Shown here: positions 1 through 8,365 of the stretch, one piece after another
Layout: each line of letters opens with the position of its first letter
Numbering within the stretch: the stretch's first letter is position 1
The notes under the pieces: generated by a model
The model's database searches: none
Seen by the model: the letters and a program-made list of their open reading frames with translations, nothing else
Told to the model about the DNA's origin: nothing
Program-made: the position numbers and the translations under genes
NCBI RefSeq assembly: GCF_001584325.1
Contig: NZ_LSAZ01000013.1
Location: 101,469-165,468, forward strand
Direction of reading: 5' to 3'
From: Bacillus nakamurai
GTDB taxonomy: Bacteria > Bacillota > Bacilli > Bacillales > Bacillaceae
Length of the DNA: 64,000 bases

Positions 1-1
1 G

Positions 2-1102
2 TTTAACAATATGATGGTCATCGGGTACATTCTCGTCATTACAATGACGGTAATGATTCTCAGGTTTTTATGGGTGCTGTTTTTTTGGAACGGGAAATGG
101 TTCTTTAACAAGGATCAAAACATTTATAAACCGGGACTGCGCACCACCCTGCTGATTTCTGTCTCTGGGGTAAGGGGAGCGGTCACGCTTGCAGGTTCGT
201 TTTCAATTCCTTACGTGCTGGCTGACGGCACACCGTTTCCTGAACGGAATTTGATTCTCTTTTTGGCTGCGGGCGTTATTCTGTGCACATTGGTTTTGGC
301 CACGATTGTGCTTCCGATATTGACTGATAAACCGGAGGACAATGTAAAAGAAAAGAAAGTCAAATTGCTGACAGCGAGACGGAAGCTGATTAAGGCTGCT
401 TTAACGACGATTAAGGAAAACATGAATGATACAAACAAAACAGCGTCTCTTGCGGTCATTGCCGAATACAATGAGAAAATGAAAAATCTCAGGTTTCAGC
501 AATTCACTGTTAAAAAACGCACGAAAAAAGATGAACGAAAAGTTCGCGCGCAGGGTATTCAGGCTGAACAAGAAGAGCTGCTGCGGCTGATTGACCGGGG
601 AGAGATACCGGAAGAAACGGCTGAAAGCCTTCAGGAAAGGTTTGATGAGCTGGAAGTGCTGTACACCAACCCATTTAAAGTCGGCTTATCAAAGACGAAG
701 CTGAAACGGCTTATGTATTGGATATTTTTCGGCGAGCATAAAAAGCCGGAAATGTCGATTTTAAATGAAGAAGGTTTAATCCGCACAACCAGGGTCAAAA
801 CGGCTAAAGCGGCCATTGAAAGCCTAAAAAAACATATGACGGATGAAAATAAAGACGTTACGCTCGCCGTCCTATCATTTTACAATCATTTGATCTTCAG
901 GCTGGAGAATACGTATCAAGAGCAGAGCCCGAGCCGCCGTTTTGAAAATCAGAAGCTTGAAATTAAGCTGAAGGCCGTACAGGCCATCCGTAACGAAATT
1001 CAAACCTTATTCGAAGAACGGGAAATTTCCCGGGACATGTCACATGAGCTTCGCCAATACATTAATGATGTGGAAGCGGCAATGCTTGACGGAGGGGAAT
1101 AA
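2..1102 (+). CDS. nhaK: Na+(K+)/H+ antiporter NhaK, C-terminal part
   Basis: Partial gene: the frame is open from base 2, so the true start lies upstream of the window. About 366 residues are visible, roughly the last half of a CPA1-type cation/proton antiporter (the B. subtilis protein is about 670 aa). The first ~110 residues hold the end of the membrane domain, with hydrophobic segments and the stretch [15 protein letters not shown] typical of CPA1 exchangers. After about residue 115 it becomes charged and helical ([18 protein letters not shown]), a cytoplasmic tail. The role is export of Na+ and K+ in exchange for protons. Name assigned from family resemblance and its place next to yvgO and yvgN. 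It ends at a strong hairpin. Confidence 0.88.
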   Translation, partial: FNNMMVIGYILVITMTVMILRFLWVLFFWNGKWFFNKDQNIYKPGLRTTLLISVSGVRGAVTLAGSFSIPYVLADGTPFPERNLILFLAAGVILCTLVLATIVLPILTDKPEDNVKEKKVKLLTARRKLIKAALTTIKENMNDTNKTASLAVIAEYNEKMKNLRFQQFTVKKRTKKDERKVRAQGIQAEQEELLRLIDRGEIPEETAESLQERFDELEVLYTNPFKVGLSKTKLKRLMYWIFFGEHKKPEMSILNEEGLIRTTRVKTAKAAIESLKKHMTDENKDVTLAVLSFYNHLIFRLENTYQEQSPSRRFENQKLEIKLKAVQAIRNEIQTLFEEREISRDMSHELRQYINDVEAAMLDGGE

Positions 1103-1103
1103 A

Positions 1104-1138
1104 AAAGGCCGGCGCATAAGGCGCCGGCTTTTTTTGCA
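1104..1138. terminator. Bidirectional intrinsic terminator between nhaK and yvgO
   Basis: GCCGGCGC / GCGCCGGC stem with an A-run on the left and TTTTTTT on the right, so it can end both the rightward nhaK transcript and the leftward yvgO transcript. Confidence 0.9.
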
Positions 1139-1140
1139 TA

Positions 1141-1626
1141 TTACGGGCGATGGAATTCGACAGAGTTGCCGTCGCGGTCGAACCAGCCTCTGAAGGCCCA
1201 GTTGATCCAGCCGCCGTCGCCTTTATTGGTGAAGCTTCCGTCTTCAAACACCCAAATGCCGTACGTAATCCCGTCATAAACCGCGGAACCGTAAAACTGG
1301 ACGCCGTTTAAATGGTCTTCATATTCCTGGCTCAAATTAAACACCATGACATTATATTTTTGACCGGATGAGTAAAAAGAAGACTCCATTAAATTTTTCA
1401 CAAATCCATCACGGTTTTGGGCGGATTTAATCGCGTCAGCAATTTTGCTGTCGATTCCTAATAGGTCAACGTCGATGTTTAAACCGACATCTTTTGCTGT
1501 GACGTCTGATGATTTCTGTGAGATGTTCTGAGGAGCTGGATTTTCTTTCGCAGATACAAAGGACATAGGAGCGAGTGACAAAGCGGCGCCGAGGGCAACG
1601 GTCATAGGGATACGTAAACGTTTCAT
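1141..1626 (-). CDS. yvgO: YvgO, secreted stress-inducible protein
   Basis: 161 aa with a clear Sec signal peptide: MKRLR, a hydrophobic core, and a probable AxA-type cleavage after SFVSA near residue 26. The mature part has an acidic N-terminal half (VGLNIDVDLLGIDSKIADAIK) and an aromatic, glycine-rich C-terminal half (GDGGWINWAFRGWFDRDGN). No enzyme motif is recognisable. Homologues in B. subtilis are general-stress (sigma-B) proteins, and I recall a B. thuringiensis homologue being described as an antifungal protein; activity here is inference. The start is preceded by AAAGGAGGAG at good spacing. A sigma-B-like promoter lies upstream. Confidence 0.85.
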   Translation of the reverse strand: MKRLRIPMTVALGAALSLAPMSFVSAKENPAPQNISQKSSDVTAKDVGLNIDVDLLGIDSKIADAIKSAQNRDGFVKNLMESSFYSSGQKYNVMVFNLSQEYEDHLNGVQFYGSAVYDGITYGIWVFEDGSFTNKGDGGWINWAFRGWFDRDGNSVEFHRP

Positions 1627-1664
1627 GTATCTCCTCCTTTAATGTTTGGTGGGTACAGTTGGTT

Positions 1665-1690
1665 TTACCCGGTCAGCCACCCAGTTAACC
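1665..1690 (-). promoter_or_regulatory. Sigma-B-type promoter of yvgO
   Basis: On the minus strand GGTTAA (1685-1690), a 14-base spacer, then GGGTAA (1665-1670), each one base off the sigma-B consensus GTTTAA / GGGTAT. It lies about 40 bases before the yvgO start, which fits the known sigma-B control of this gene in B. subtilis. Confidence 0.65.
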
Positions 1691-1732
1691 AGCTTTTTAT
1701 AAAATAGGAAAATAATAACGTTTATGGTTCTT

Positions 1733-1752
1733 GGGAACTAAAGATGGTTCCC
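1733..1752. repeat. Inverted repeat GGGAAC/GTTCCC between yvgO and yvgN
   Basis: GGGAAC (1733-1738) and GTTCCC (1747-1752) are perfectly complementary around an 8-base loop. There is no T-run, so this is not a terminator; it may be an operator for either divergent gene. Function unknown. Confidence 0.35.
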
Positions 1753-1804
1753 TATATGGCTGCGAGCGTATTGTTGGTTTCAGACGGTAAAAATGTGAGA
1801 TAAT

Positions 1805-1819
1805 AATAAACGTTTACAT
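1805..1819 (-). promoter_or_regulatory. Possible CcpA (cre) site before yvgN
   Basis: The minus strand reads ATGTAAACGTTTATT, one mismatch from the cre consensus WTGNAANCGNWNNCW. It lies about 25 bases before the yvgN start. Weak, since such matches occur by chance. Confidence 0.25.
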
Positions 1820-1843
1820 AGTGAATAGAAAGGATGGTTCAAA

Positions 1844-2674
1844 GTGGCTAATAGCTTAAAAGATACTGTGAAGCTGCATAATGGTGTAGAAATGCCGTGG
1901 TTCGGCCTTGGTGTCTACAAGGTAGAAAACGGAAGCGAAGCGGCAGACTCTGTCAAAGCAGCGATTAAAAACGGTTACCGCAGCATTGACACGGCGGCTA
2001 TTTATAAAAATGAAGAAGGCGTCGGTGAAGGCATTAAAGCTTCAGGCGTTGCCAGAGACGAGCTGTTCATCACGTCAAAAGTGTGGAATGAAGACCAAGG
2101 GTATGAAAAGACACTTGACGCGTTTGAGAAAAGCCTTGAGCGCCTCGGCCTTGATTACCTGGATCTGTATTTGATCCACTGGCCTGGGAAGGACAAGTAC
2201 AAAGACACATGGCGCGCTCTTGAAAAGCTGTACAAAGACGGCAAAATCCGCGCGATCGGCGTCAGCAACTTCCAAGTGCATCATTTGGAAGAGCTGCTGA
2301 AGGATGCCGAAATCAAGCCGATGGTCAACCAAATTGAATTCCATCCTCGTTTGACTCAGAAAGAAGTAAGAGATTTCTGTAAGGCGCAGGGCATTCAAGT
2401 GGAAGCATGGTCTCCGCTTATGCAGGGGCAGCTGCTGGATAACGACGTGCTGTCACAAATCGCAGAAAAACATAACAAATCGGTTGCCCAAGTGATTTTG
2501 CGCTGGGACCTTCAAAACGAAGTCGTAACAATTCCAAAATCCATTAAAGAGCACCGCATTATAGAAAATGCCGACATTTTTGATTTCGAACTGTCACAGG
2601 AAGAAATCGAAAAAATCAATGCATTGAATAAGGACGAGCGTGTCGGTCCGAACCCGGATGAGCTTCTGTTCTAA
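1844..2674 (+). CDS. yvgN: Aldo-keto reductase YvgN (glyoxal/methylglyoxal reductase)
   Basis: 276 aa, full length for the AKR5-type family. The NADPH-dependent catalytic tetrad is visible: Asp49 and Tyr54 (SIDTAAIY), Lys79 (FITSKVW) and His112 (LIHWP). The C-terminal cofactor-binding segment VVTIPKSIKEHRIIENADIF is also present. It reduces methylglyoxal, glyoxal and other reactive aldehydes in the cytoplasm. Translation starts at GTG behind AAAGGATGG; the ATGs further in have no ribosome site. It is a single-gene unit ending at a strong terminator. Confidence 0.93.
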   Translation: MANSLKDTVKLHNGVEMPWFGLGVYKVENGSEAADSVKAAIKNGYRSIDTAAIYKNEEGVGEGIKASGVARDELFITSKVWNEDQGYEKTLDAFEKSLERLGLDYLDLYLIHWPGKDKYKDTWRALEKLYKDGKIRAIGVSNFQVHHLEELLKDAEIKPMVNQIEFHPRLTQKEVRDFCKAQGIQVEAWSPLMQGQLLDNDVLSQIAEKHNKSVAQVILRWDLQNEVVTIPKSIKEHRIIENADIFDFELSQEEIEKINALNKDERVGPNPDELLF

Positions 2675-2675
2675 T

Positions 2676-2708
2676 CAAAAAAACAGCCTGAAAAGGCTGT
2701 TTTTTTGC
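2676..2708 (+). terminator. Terminator of yvgN
   Basis: ACAGCCTGAAAAGGCTGT stem followed by TTTTTTT. The truncated response regulator begins immediately beyond it. Confidence 0.88.
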
Positions 2709-2906
2709 GGCTTCGACGCCATTCATGACCGGCATGCGGACGTCCAAAAGGGCGATATCGACGGGGTTGTTTTTGCAATAGTCAACAGCCTCCAGCCCGT
2801 TTTCCAATGTTGCTGATACCGAAAATTCTTCATATGTGTGTAAAATGATTTTCATTCCTTCTCTGATGAAAGAATTATCATCCGCAATAATGACGTTAAT
2901 CATCAT
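2709..2906 (-). pseudogene. Truncated response regulator (receiver-domain remnant)
   Basis: On the minus strand a start (MMINVIIADDNSF) sits behind AAAGGGTG at good spacing. It opens a typical NarL/LuxR-family receiver domain: the acidic pair DD at residues 9-10, then the phospho-acceptor region DIALLDVRMPVMNGVEA. Homology stops about 66 residues in, exactly where the yvgN terminator begins; the frame then runs antisense through the terminator and the 3' end of yvgN to a stop at 2616. The conserved Thr/Lys of the receiver and the whole DNA-binding domain are missing. No partner kinase is nearby. It is best read as the 5' stump of a deleted two-component gene. Confidence 0.75.
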
Positions 2907-2960
2907 GGCCGCACCCTTTACCTGTTTTTGTTTCATTATATACCAACCCGATTTTAAAAG

Positions 2961-2992
2961 AAAAAGCCTCCCGTAAAACTTTACGGAGAGGC
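2961..2992 (-). terminator. Terminator of modAB
   Basis: On the minus strand GCCTCTCCGTAAAG / TTTTACGGGAGGC forms a stem followed by TTTTT. It directly follows the modB stop. Confidence 0.85.
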
Positions 2993-3000
2993 GATGATGG

Positions 3001-3684
3001 TTACACCGGTTTTTTCAATTGAATGAAAAACAGCATGAAAAAAGAAATGATCATAATGCAAATCACCCAAGCCCAAGCGAGCGTTTCGTTGCCGGAATCC
3101 ATCGCGACATAAATCGCGGTCGGCAGAGTTTGGGTAACGCCCGGGATGTTTCCGGCAAACATTAACGTTGCCCCGAATTCGCCGAGCGCCCTTGCGAGAC
3201 TGAGAATGCTCCCTGTCAGTAAGGACGGAAAGGCGAGCGGAACGGAAATATGGGTAAAAACCCTCCAGCTTCCGGCTCCGTCTACTCTCGCCGCCCCTTC
3301 GATGTCGGGGTCTATCGCAGCGAAACCGGTTTTGGCTGATTGATACATGAGCGGAAAGGCAACAATGGCCGAAGCGATCACGGCGGCCCACCAAGTGAAG
3401 ATGACGGGCTGATGAAAGATCCATTCAATCGCCCGGCCGAAAAAGCTGTGCTTTCCGAAAATGATAATAAGGATAAAACCGACAACGGTCGGAGGAAGAA
3501 CGAGCGGAAGCATAAAAAGGGTTTCCACAGCCGTTTTGCCGAAAAAACGCGCTTTCGCCATCCAGGCGCCTGCAAGCGTCCCGAGAATGATGACGGCAAT
3601 GCCCGCTGCCGCAGCCACTTCAAAAGAGAGGGCGACAGGGGTGAAAAACTCCGCAGCCGTCAGGTTACTTGGCAGTAAATCCAT
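3001..3684 (-). CDS. modB: Molybdate ABC transporter permease ModB
   Basis: 227 aa, normal length for ModB, with five to six membrane segments. The permease EAA loop is present: EGAARVDGAGSWRVFTHI, followed by VPLAFPSLLTG. LARALGEFGATLMFAGN is characteristic of molybdate/sulfate permeases. It forms the membrane channel for molybdate import. The start overlaps the end of modA by about 20 bases, so the two are translationally coupled. No modC-like ATPase gene lies in this window; the B. subtilis arrangement (yvgL-yvgM) also lacks one. Confidence 0.92.
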   Translation of the reverse strand: MDLLPSNLTAAEFFTPVALSFEVAAAAGIAVIILGTLAGAWMAKARFFGKTAVETLFMLPLVLPPTVVGFILIIIFGKHSFFGRAIEWIFHQPVIFTWWAAVIASAIVAFPLMYQSAKTGFAAIDPDIEGAARVDGAGSWRVFTHISVPLAFPSLLTGSILSLARALGEFGATLMFAGNIPGVTQTLPTAIYVAMDSGNETLAWAWVICIMIISFFMLFFIQLKKPV

Positions 3685-4462
3685 ATTTCTTAAACACTTT
3701 CATTGCTTCCTTTGATTGCAGATACATATAAAATGCCTCTGCCTCTTTCCGATGCTTCGTATCCTTTACGATCCCAAGCGGATAAACAATCGGATCGTGT
3801 GTTTTCGCAGGCGCTTCATCGGTAATCTTCACTTTCTTCGAAACGAGCGCATCGGTTTTATACACAAGCCCGGCATCGACATTTCCGGTCTCAACATAGG
3901 AAAGCACTTGGCGGACGTCTTTTGCATATACGACTTTGCTTTTTACCTGATCCCACAATGACAGTTTCGTCAGTGACTGCTTCGCGTATTGGCCGGCAGG
4001 CACCGATTCAGGCGTGCCGAGCGCGATTTTTTCCGTGCTGTCTTTTTTCAGGTCATCTAAATGGTTAATGTGGGCGCTGTTTTTCTCAGGCACAATGAGT
4101 ACAAGCTCATTTTTCAGAAGATCCTTGCTGTCTTTTTTGTCAATATCTCCGTCATTGACAAGCGTATCAAATTTATCTTCGGCGGCTGAGAAAAATAAAT
4201 CCGCTCCCGCGCCCTGTGAAATTTGTTTTTGTAATGTCCCGGATGATCCGAAGTTATCTTGGATGGTTACGTTTGAATGAGATTTTTCGTAGTTGGTTTG
4301 AATTTCTTCAAGCGCATCCTGAGCGCTGGCTGCCGCAGAAACGGTAAGCGTTACTTTTTTTTCGCTTTCTCCGCCTTTGGAGGATTGTCCGGATGAGCAC
4401 CCAGCAGTTACTAAGAAAACAGCCATGGCCGCAGTTGTTAAGATTGTTGCTTTCTTTTTCAA
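3665..4462 (-). CDS. modA: Molybdate-binding lipoprotein ModA
   Basis: 265 aa extracellular solute-binding protein. Lipoprotein signal with lipobox LVTAGC gives Cys at about residue 21. The mature protein begins with a Ser-rich linker, then VTLTVSAAASAQDALEEI, the typical ModA N-terminus that contacts the oxyanion, and later FGSSGTLQKQISQGAGADLFFSA. It captures molybdate (possibly tungstate) and delivers it to ModB. Translation starts at TTG (4460-4462) behind AAGGGGTG at 8-base spacing. First gene of modAB; the divergent yvgK is probably its regulator. Confidence 0.92.
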   Translation of the reverse strand: MKKKATILTTAAMAVFLVTAGCSSGQSSKGGESEKKVTLTVSAAASAQDALEEIQTNYEKSHSNVTIQDNFGSSGTLQKQISQGAGADLFFSAAEDKFDTLVNDGDIDKKDSKDLLKNELVLIVPEKNSAHINHLDDLKKDSTEKIALGTPESVPAGQYAKQSLTKLSLWDQVKSKVVYAKDVRQVLSYVETGNVDAGLVYKTDALVSKKVKITDEAPAKTHDPIVYPLGIVKDTKHRKEAEAFYMYLQSKEAMKVFKKYGFTAK

Positions 4463-4583
4463 GATGATTGCACCCCTTATAGTTAAATATCATTAGATCA
4501 AACTAATTATAACGTAATTGTACGAAATGGTGCTGTTTTTTTTCAACATATGAACAGTTATAATAAAAGCGGAGCGTGATAAT

Positions 4584-5510
4584 ATGAGCGAAGCCACTTC
4601 CTATACGATAGAAGAAGTTGCGGGTCTGTTGAAGGTCTCAAAGCTTACCGTATATGATCTGATAAAAAAAGGACTCATTCCGGCATACAGGGTCGGAAGG
4701 CAGATGAGGGTCGATGAAGAGGACTTAAAACAATATAAAACGAACATGAGAACGACTGCAAAGACACCGGTGAAGGAGACATCGGACATGTCCGGCAGAC
4801 AGGAGCCGGAACAAAGGCAGTCTGTCATCATCAGCGGACAGGATGTCTCTATGGACCTGCTCAGCAAACAGCTGGAGCAAAAGATACAGGCGGCACCGCT
4901 CCGCAAATACAGCGGCAGCTTAAACAGCCTGATTGAGATGTACCGGGGAGCATGCGACATCGTCAGTCTGCATTTATACGACGGCGAGACGGGGCAGTAC
5001 AACATTCCGTATGTGAAGCGCATCCTGACAGGAGAGCCGTTTGTACTTTTCCACGTCGTGCTCCGGCAGGCAGGATTATATGTGAAAAAAGGAAACCCTC
5101 TGAACATTCAAGGCTTCAAAGACTTGAACAGAAAGGATGTCCGCATCGTCAATCGTGAAAAAGGGTCAGGCGCAAGAGTGCTGCTGGATGAACAGCTGGG
5201 CTCACTCGGCATGAAACCGTTTGAAGTCGCCGGTTACAACGATATTGTGACGGATCATTTATCCGCGGCGTCTCAAGTATCAAGCGGGAAGGCGGATGCG
5301 GGAGTCGGGGCGCAGCATGCGGCGCATATGGCCGGAACGGATTTTATCCCAATTATCCGGGAGCAGTACGATATTGTCGTATTGAAACAAAACCGGGAGC
5401 TCGTTCAAAGCGTAAAGGATATTCTTCATTCAGAGGAATTCCGGTCTCAGCTGTCTCAATTAGCCGGCTATGATACGAAAATGACTGGACGTCTTTTATA
5501 CGAAACATAA
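4584..5510 (+). CDS. yvgK: YvgK, excisionase-type HTH fused to a molybdate-binding-like domain
   Basis: 308 aa with two parts. Residues ~5-50 are a MerR/excisionase-type DNA-binding helix-turn-helix (SYTIEEVAGLLKVSKLTVYD ... YRVGRQMRVDEEDLKQY). Residues ~90-305 resemble a cytoplasmic periplasmic-binding-protein fold (COG1910 type), with FKDLNRKDVRIVNREKGSGA, RVLLDEQL and SGKADAGVGAQHAAH. It has no signal peptide, so the ligand domain acts inside the cell. Divergent orientation to modAB suggests a one-component sensor of molybdate or molybdenum cofactor controlling modAB; that is inference. The ATG start follows GGAGCGTGAT. It ends at a terminator shared with yvgJ. Confidence 0.82.
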   Translation: MSEATSYTIEEVAGLLKVSKLTVYDLIKKGLIPAYRVGRQMRVDEEDLKQYKTNMRTTAKTPVKETSDMSGRQEPEQRQSVIISGQDVSMDLLSKQLEQKIQAAPLRKYSGSLNSLIEMYRGACDIVSLHLYDGETGQYNIPYVKRILTGEPFVLFHVVLRQAGLYVKKGNPLNIQGFKDLNRKDVRIVNREKGSGARVLLDEQLGSLGMKPFEVAGYNDIVTDHLSAASQVSSGKADAGVGAQHAAHMAGTDFIPIIREQYDIVVLKQNRELVQSVKDILHSEEFRSQLSQLAGYDTKMTGRLLYET

Positions 5511-5542
5511 AAAAATCCCCCTGGACACGGAGGGATTTTTTT
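5509..5542. terminator. Bidirectional terminator between yvgK and yvgJ
   Basis: AATCCC...GGGATT stem flanked by an A-run on the left and TTTTTTT on the right. It can end both convergent genes. Confidence 0.85.
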
Positions 5543-7397
5543 ATTGTTTGTAAAACCGAAGCAAGTCGCCGTTCAATACTTTATCTGAGAGCATGAGCTC
5601 TTGCTCCGCTTTCTCTTTATCATGTCTGCACGCACCGTCTTCAGGCAGGGGTTCTCCTGTTTTGCGGCGGTAACACGTGTTTTTCGTATAAACATGATCT
5701 TTCGTGATAAAGCTGCCGTTTCTCAAAACGGCAAACGGTGCTCTTTCTTTGGAAAACAGATCATTGCCGAACTGGATGCTGCCTTTCGTTTCTATACCGA
5801 GAAGATGCAATAAGGTCGGCTTCACATCAACCTGTCCTCCGGCCGCAGAAATCGTTTCGGGCGCACGGTCGGTCACTCCCGGTATATGAATGATAAACGG
5901 CACGCGCTGAAACTGAACCGTGTCATACGGAGTGATCTCCTCTTTTCCTAAAAACTCGGCGAGCCCATTATTATGGGCTTCCGAGATGCCGTAATGATCT
6001 CCCATCAGGACGATCATCGCGTTGTCATACAGGCCTTCTTCTTTCAGCTTTTTGAAAAAGTGTTTCAGGGCTTCATCTTCGTAGCGGACCGTTGTCACAT
6101 AGCGATTTAATAAGCTGCTGCTTGTGTCGGATTCATCAATGAGTTTATCCTGTTCCCCGATTTCAAACGGGAAGTGGTTAGTCAAAGTCAGCAAATTGCT
6201 GTAAAAGGGCTGAGGCAGTTTTTTTAATTTTGCAGCGGACTGCTCCAAAAACTCTTTGTCCTTTAATCCCCAGCCTGTTGATGTTTCCGGTGTCACCTTA
6301 AATTCATCTACATCAAAAAAACGGTCAATTCCAAATGTCTGATACATCTCGTCCCGGTTCCAAAAGGCCTTATTGTTGGCGTGAAACACGGCGGAATAGT
6401 AATCATGGTCTTTTAACGTATGATATATCGTATGAAACTGATGGCCGCTTTTTGTAAAAAAAACGGCGCCGCTTGAAGACGGGTATAACGAATTGGCGGT
6501 GATGAATTCCGAGTCAGATGTTTTTCCCTGCTCGGTCTGCTGATAAAAATGGGTGAAATCATAACTTTCTTTCCGCAGCTTATTCATAAACGGGGTAATT
6601 TCCTGCCCGTTGACCCGCTTATTCATGACGAAGCTCTGCGTTGATTCGAGCGTGACAAAGATTACATTGCGCCCCTTTGCCAGCCCGAACTTTGATTCGG
6701 ACGGCTTGCTGTAATCCGCTTGGGTGTAATTAGAAACCGCTGCCAGGCTGTCTTCGTCAGCAAACGCTTTTGCGCCGGCATAGAAGGTTTGCGAAACGGT
6801 GTCATACAAATGAAAGTGGAACAGCCCGATTCCTTTCACAAGCGCTTCGCGGTCAAAGGGATGCGTGAACAGCTTCGGCTGCTCAGCTTCCGAGAGCGCG
6901 AGATTGCACAGAATCAGGCCGGCAGAAGCCCAGGCGTACGTCTTGACGGTGCGGGCGCCCGCCTTTTCTTTAACGGACGCGTTTCTTTTCCCAAGATAAA
7001 AAAGAAGCGCAATATCGATAAACAAAGCGATATAAAGCGGGTGAAACAGCTCTTGGACGCTGCTCCCCATATCGCCCATATTGCTGGCCTGAAACAGTAC
7101 CGGAATGGTAATAAAATCAATGTAAAACCCGTAAAAAACCGTGTTTGCGATCAAAATCCCCGTCAATATGACGTTGGCGGCGAGCAAAAATATCCGCTGT
7201 TTTTTTCCCGCCAGCAAAAGCCCGATTCCGAACAGCGGCAGAATAAAGCTCAGCGGATTCATGAGAAGCAGACATTCCTCCAGGAAGGAATTAATCTGCA
7301 AATCAAAGCCGAGTTTATAGACGAGATAGGTTTTTATCCACATTAACAGAATAGACAGGCATAAAAACCATTGTTTTTTTATGAAGATTGCTTTCAT
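5541..7397 (-). CDS. yvgJ: LtaS-family protein YvgJ (lipoteichoic acid primase)
   Basis: 618 aa: five N-terminal membrane segments (residues ~5-175) followed by a large extracellular sulfatase/phosphatase-fold domain. The LtaS active site is visible: the metal ligand Glu251 in FVTLEST, nucleophile Thr293 in EQGKTSDSEF, and the later metal site IVLMGDHYG. The family moves glycerol-phosphate from phosphatidylglycerol onto the glycolipid anchor or the lipoteichoic acid chain; B. subtilis YvgJ is described as a primase. It is transcribed leftward against yvgK and lies downstream of yvsG with a gap of about 50 bases, so they may be co-transcribed. Confidence 0.88.
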   Translation of the reverse strand: MKAIFIKKQWFLCLSILLMWIKTYLVYKLGFDLQINSFLEECLLLMNPLSFILPLFGIGLLLAGKKQRIFLLAANVILTGILIANTVFYGFYIDFITIPVLFQASNMGDMGSSVQELFHPLYIALFIDIALLFYLGKRNASVKEKAGARTVKTYAWASAGLILCNLALSEAEQPKLFTHPFDREALVKGIGLFHFHLYDTVSQTFYAGAKAFADEDSLAAVSNYTQADYSKPSESKFGLAKGRNVIFVTLESTQSFVMNKRVNGQEITPFMNKLRKESYDFTHFYQQTEQGKTSDSEFITANSLYPSSSGAVFFTKSGHQFHTIYHTLKDHDYYSAVFHANNKAFWNRDEMYQTFGIDRFFDVDEFKVTPETSTGWGLKDKEFLEQSAAKLKKLPQPFYSNLLTLTNHFPFEIGEQDKLIDESDTSSSLLNRYVTTVRYEDEALKHFFKKLKEEGLYDNAMIVLMGDHYGISEAHNNGLAEFLGKEEITPYDTVQFQRVPFIIHIPGVTDRAPETISAAGGQVDVKPTLLHLLGIETKGSIQFGNDLFSKERAPFAVLRNGSFITKDHVYTKNTCYRRKTGEPLPEDGACRHDKEKAEQELMLSDKVLNGDLLRFYKQ

Positions 7398-7448
7398 ATG
7401 TATGACTCCTCACCCTCGCAGCGCCGGTCATATCCCGAACGCTTTCGT

Positions 7449-7931
7449 TTATGAGATGCGGCCGTGAAACAGTTCGTAAAAATAATAGCAGGATACAATC
7501 GTTAAGCCGGCCAGTACAAGCTGTTCCGAAAAGCTTCCCGTCCTCATGTATAAAGGAAGCCGGAAGCGGATCGCGGACGGAAACAGCAGTTTAATTCCGT
7601 TAACCGTCCATGCGTCCAGCACCAGATGGCTCGCCATCCCGATCATCAGCCCGGCAGAAATGCTTTTATTAGGAATGTAAGCTGCCGTAATCAAAAACAT
7701 AATGAGCATAAACAGCAGGCTGTGCGTAAAGGTCCTGTGGCCGAACACCGTACTCACGACTTTAGACAGTAAAGGCAGCGTCCTGCCGATTTTGCTTTTC
7801 GTATGGCATATATCGGGAATTAACGCTCCAATGGCCCCCGATGCCGTCATAAGAACCGGATCAAACCCGTAATAATATGCGATTGCCGAACAAGAAGCGA
7901 TGCCTCCCATGATGTGTGTTTTTCCTGTCAT
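7449..7931 (-). CDS. yvsG: YvsG, DUF457/YdjM-type membrane metal-dependent hydrolase
   Basis: 160 aa integral membrane protein of the YdjM/DUF457 group. The family's His/Asp motifs are present: KTHIMGG near the N-terminus, ALIPDICH, GHRTFTHSLLF, and MASHLVLDAWT, together a probable metal site facing one side of the membrane. Four hydrophobic segments. The substrate is unknown; the hydrolase label is by family only. It is divergent from sspJ and upstream of yvgJ. Confidence 0.78.
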   Translation of the reverse strand: MTGKTHIMGGIASCSAIAYYYGFDPVLMTASGAIGALIPDICHTKSKIGRTLPLLSKVVSTVFGHRTFTHSLLFMLIMFLITAAYIPNKSISAGLMIGMASHLVLDAWTVNGIKLLFPSAIRFRLPLYMRTGSFSEQLVLAGLTIVSCYYFYELFHGRIS

Positions 7932-8114
7932 TTTCGCTTCTCCTTTTTATTTTTGCCAAATTCCCCTGAATTACAAATATATCAAGAGAATGCATGTTTG
8001 AGCAACAAACTTTACCTGTTCCGCCAAAAGGAAGGAGACGCGGATTTTCGCATATTATGCTGCGGAAAAAGCCACATTATAGGTGTACCCATTTTTCATA
8101 AAGAGGTGATACTG

Positions 8115-8255
8115 ATGGCTTTCTTTAACAAAGAAAAAGGAAAAAACAACGATAAAGACAAAAACATCATGCAAGGCGCGCTTGACGACGCCGGTGCAGC
8201 TCTTAAAGACGATCCGCTTCAAGAAGCGGTTCAAAAGAAAAAAAACAATCGCTGA
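8115..8255 (+). CDS. sspJ: Small acid-soluble spore protein J
   Basis: 46 aa, MAFFNKEKGKNNDKDKNIMQ..., ending DDPLQEAVQKKKNNR. This matches my memory of B. subtilis SspJ in length and sequence: a minor SASP made in the forespore. It is lysine/asparagine-rich with a short amphipathic middle (GALDDAGAALKDD). The start is set by AGAGGTGAT seven bases before ATG; an upstream in-frame extension has no ribosome site. I could not confidently place a forespore (sigma-G) promoter. Confidence 0.88.
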   Translation: MAFFNKEKGKNNDKDKNIMQGALDDAGAALKDDPLQEAVQKKKNNR

Positions 8256-8262
8256 CACATCA

Positions 8263-8293
8263 ATCGGATAGGGCAAACGCTCTATCCGTTTTC
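8263..8293 (+). terminator. Terminator of sspJ
   Basis: CGGATAG...CTATCCG stem followed by TTTT. It separates sspJ from the riboswitch promoter. Confidence 0.7.
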
Positions 8294-8306
8294 CATCTAA
8301 TTCCCT

Positions 8307-8335
8307 TTGACAGATCTTTTTATCTCTGATAACCT
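8307..8335 (+). promoter_or_regulatory. Sigma-A promoter of the lysine riboswitch / lysP
   Basis: TTGACA (8307-8312), a 17-base spacer, then TAACCT (8330-8335). Transcription would start near 8342, just before the riboswitch. Confidence 0.7.
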
Positions 8336-8365
8336 CTGATTAGAATTGAATGATAAAAATCCTCA

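Noticed and set aside
6720..7346. 208-codon open frame antisense to yvgJ
   Set aside because: No ribosome site; composition is that of a shadow of the well-supported LtaS-family gene on the other strand.
8040..8085. Sigma-G promoter for sspJ from GCATA and CATTATA
   Set aside because: Spacing of 20 bases is longer than the usual 17-18 and the -35 match is incomplete.
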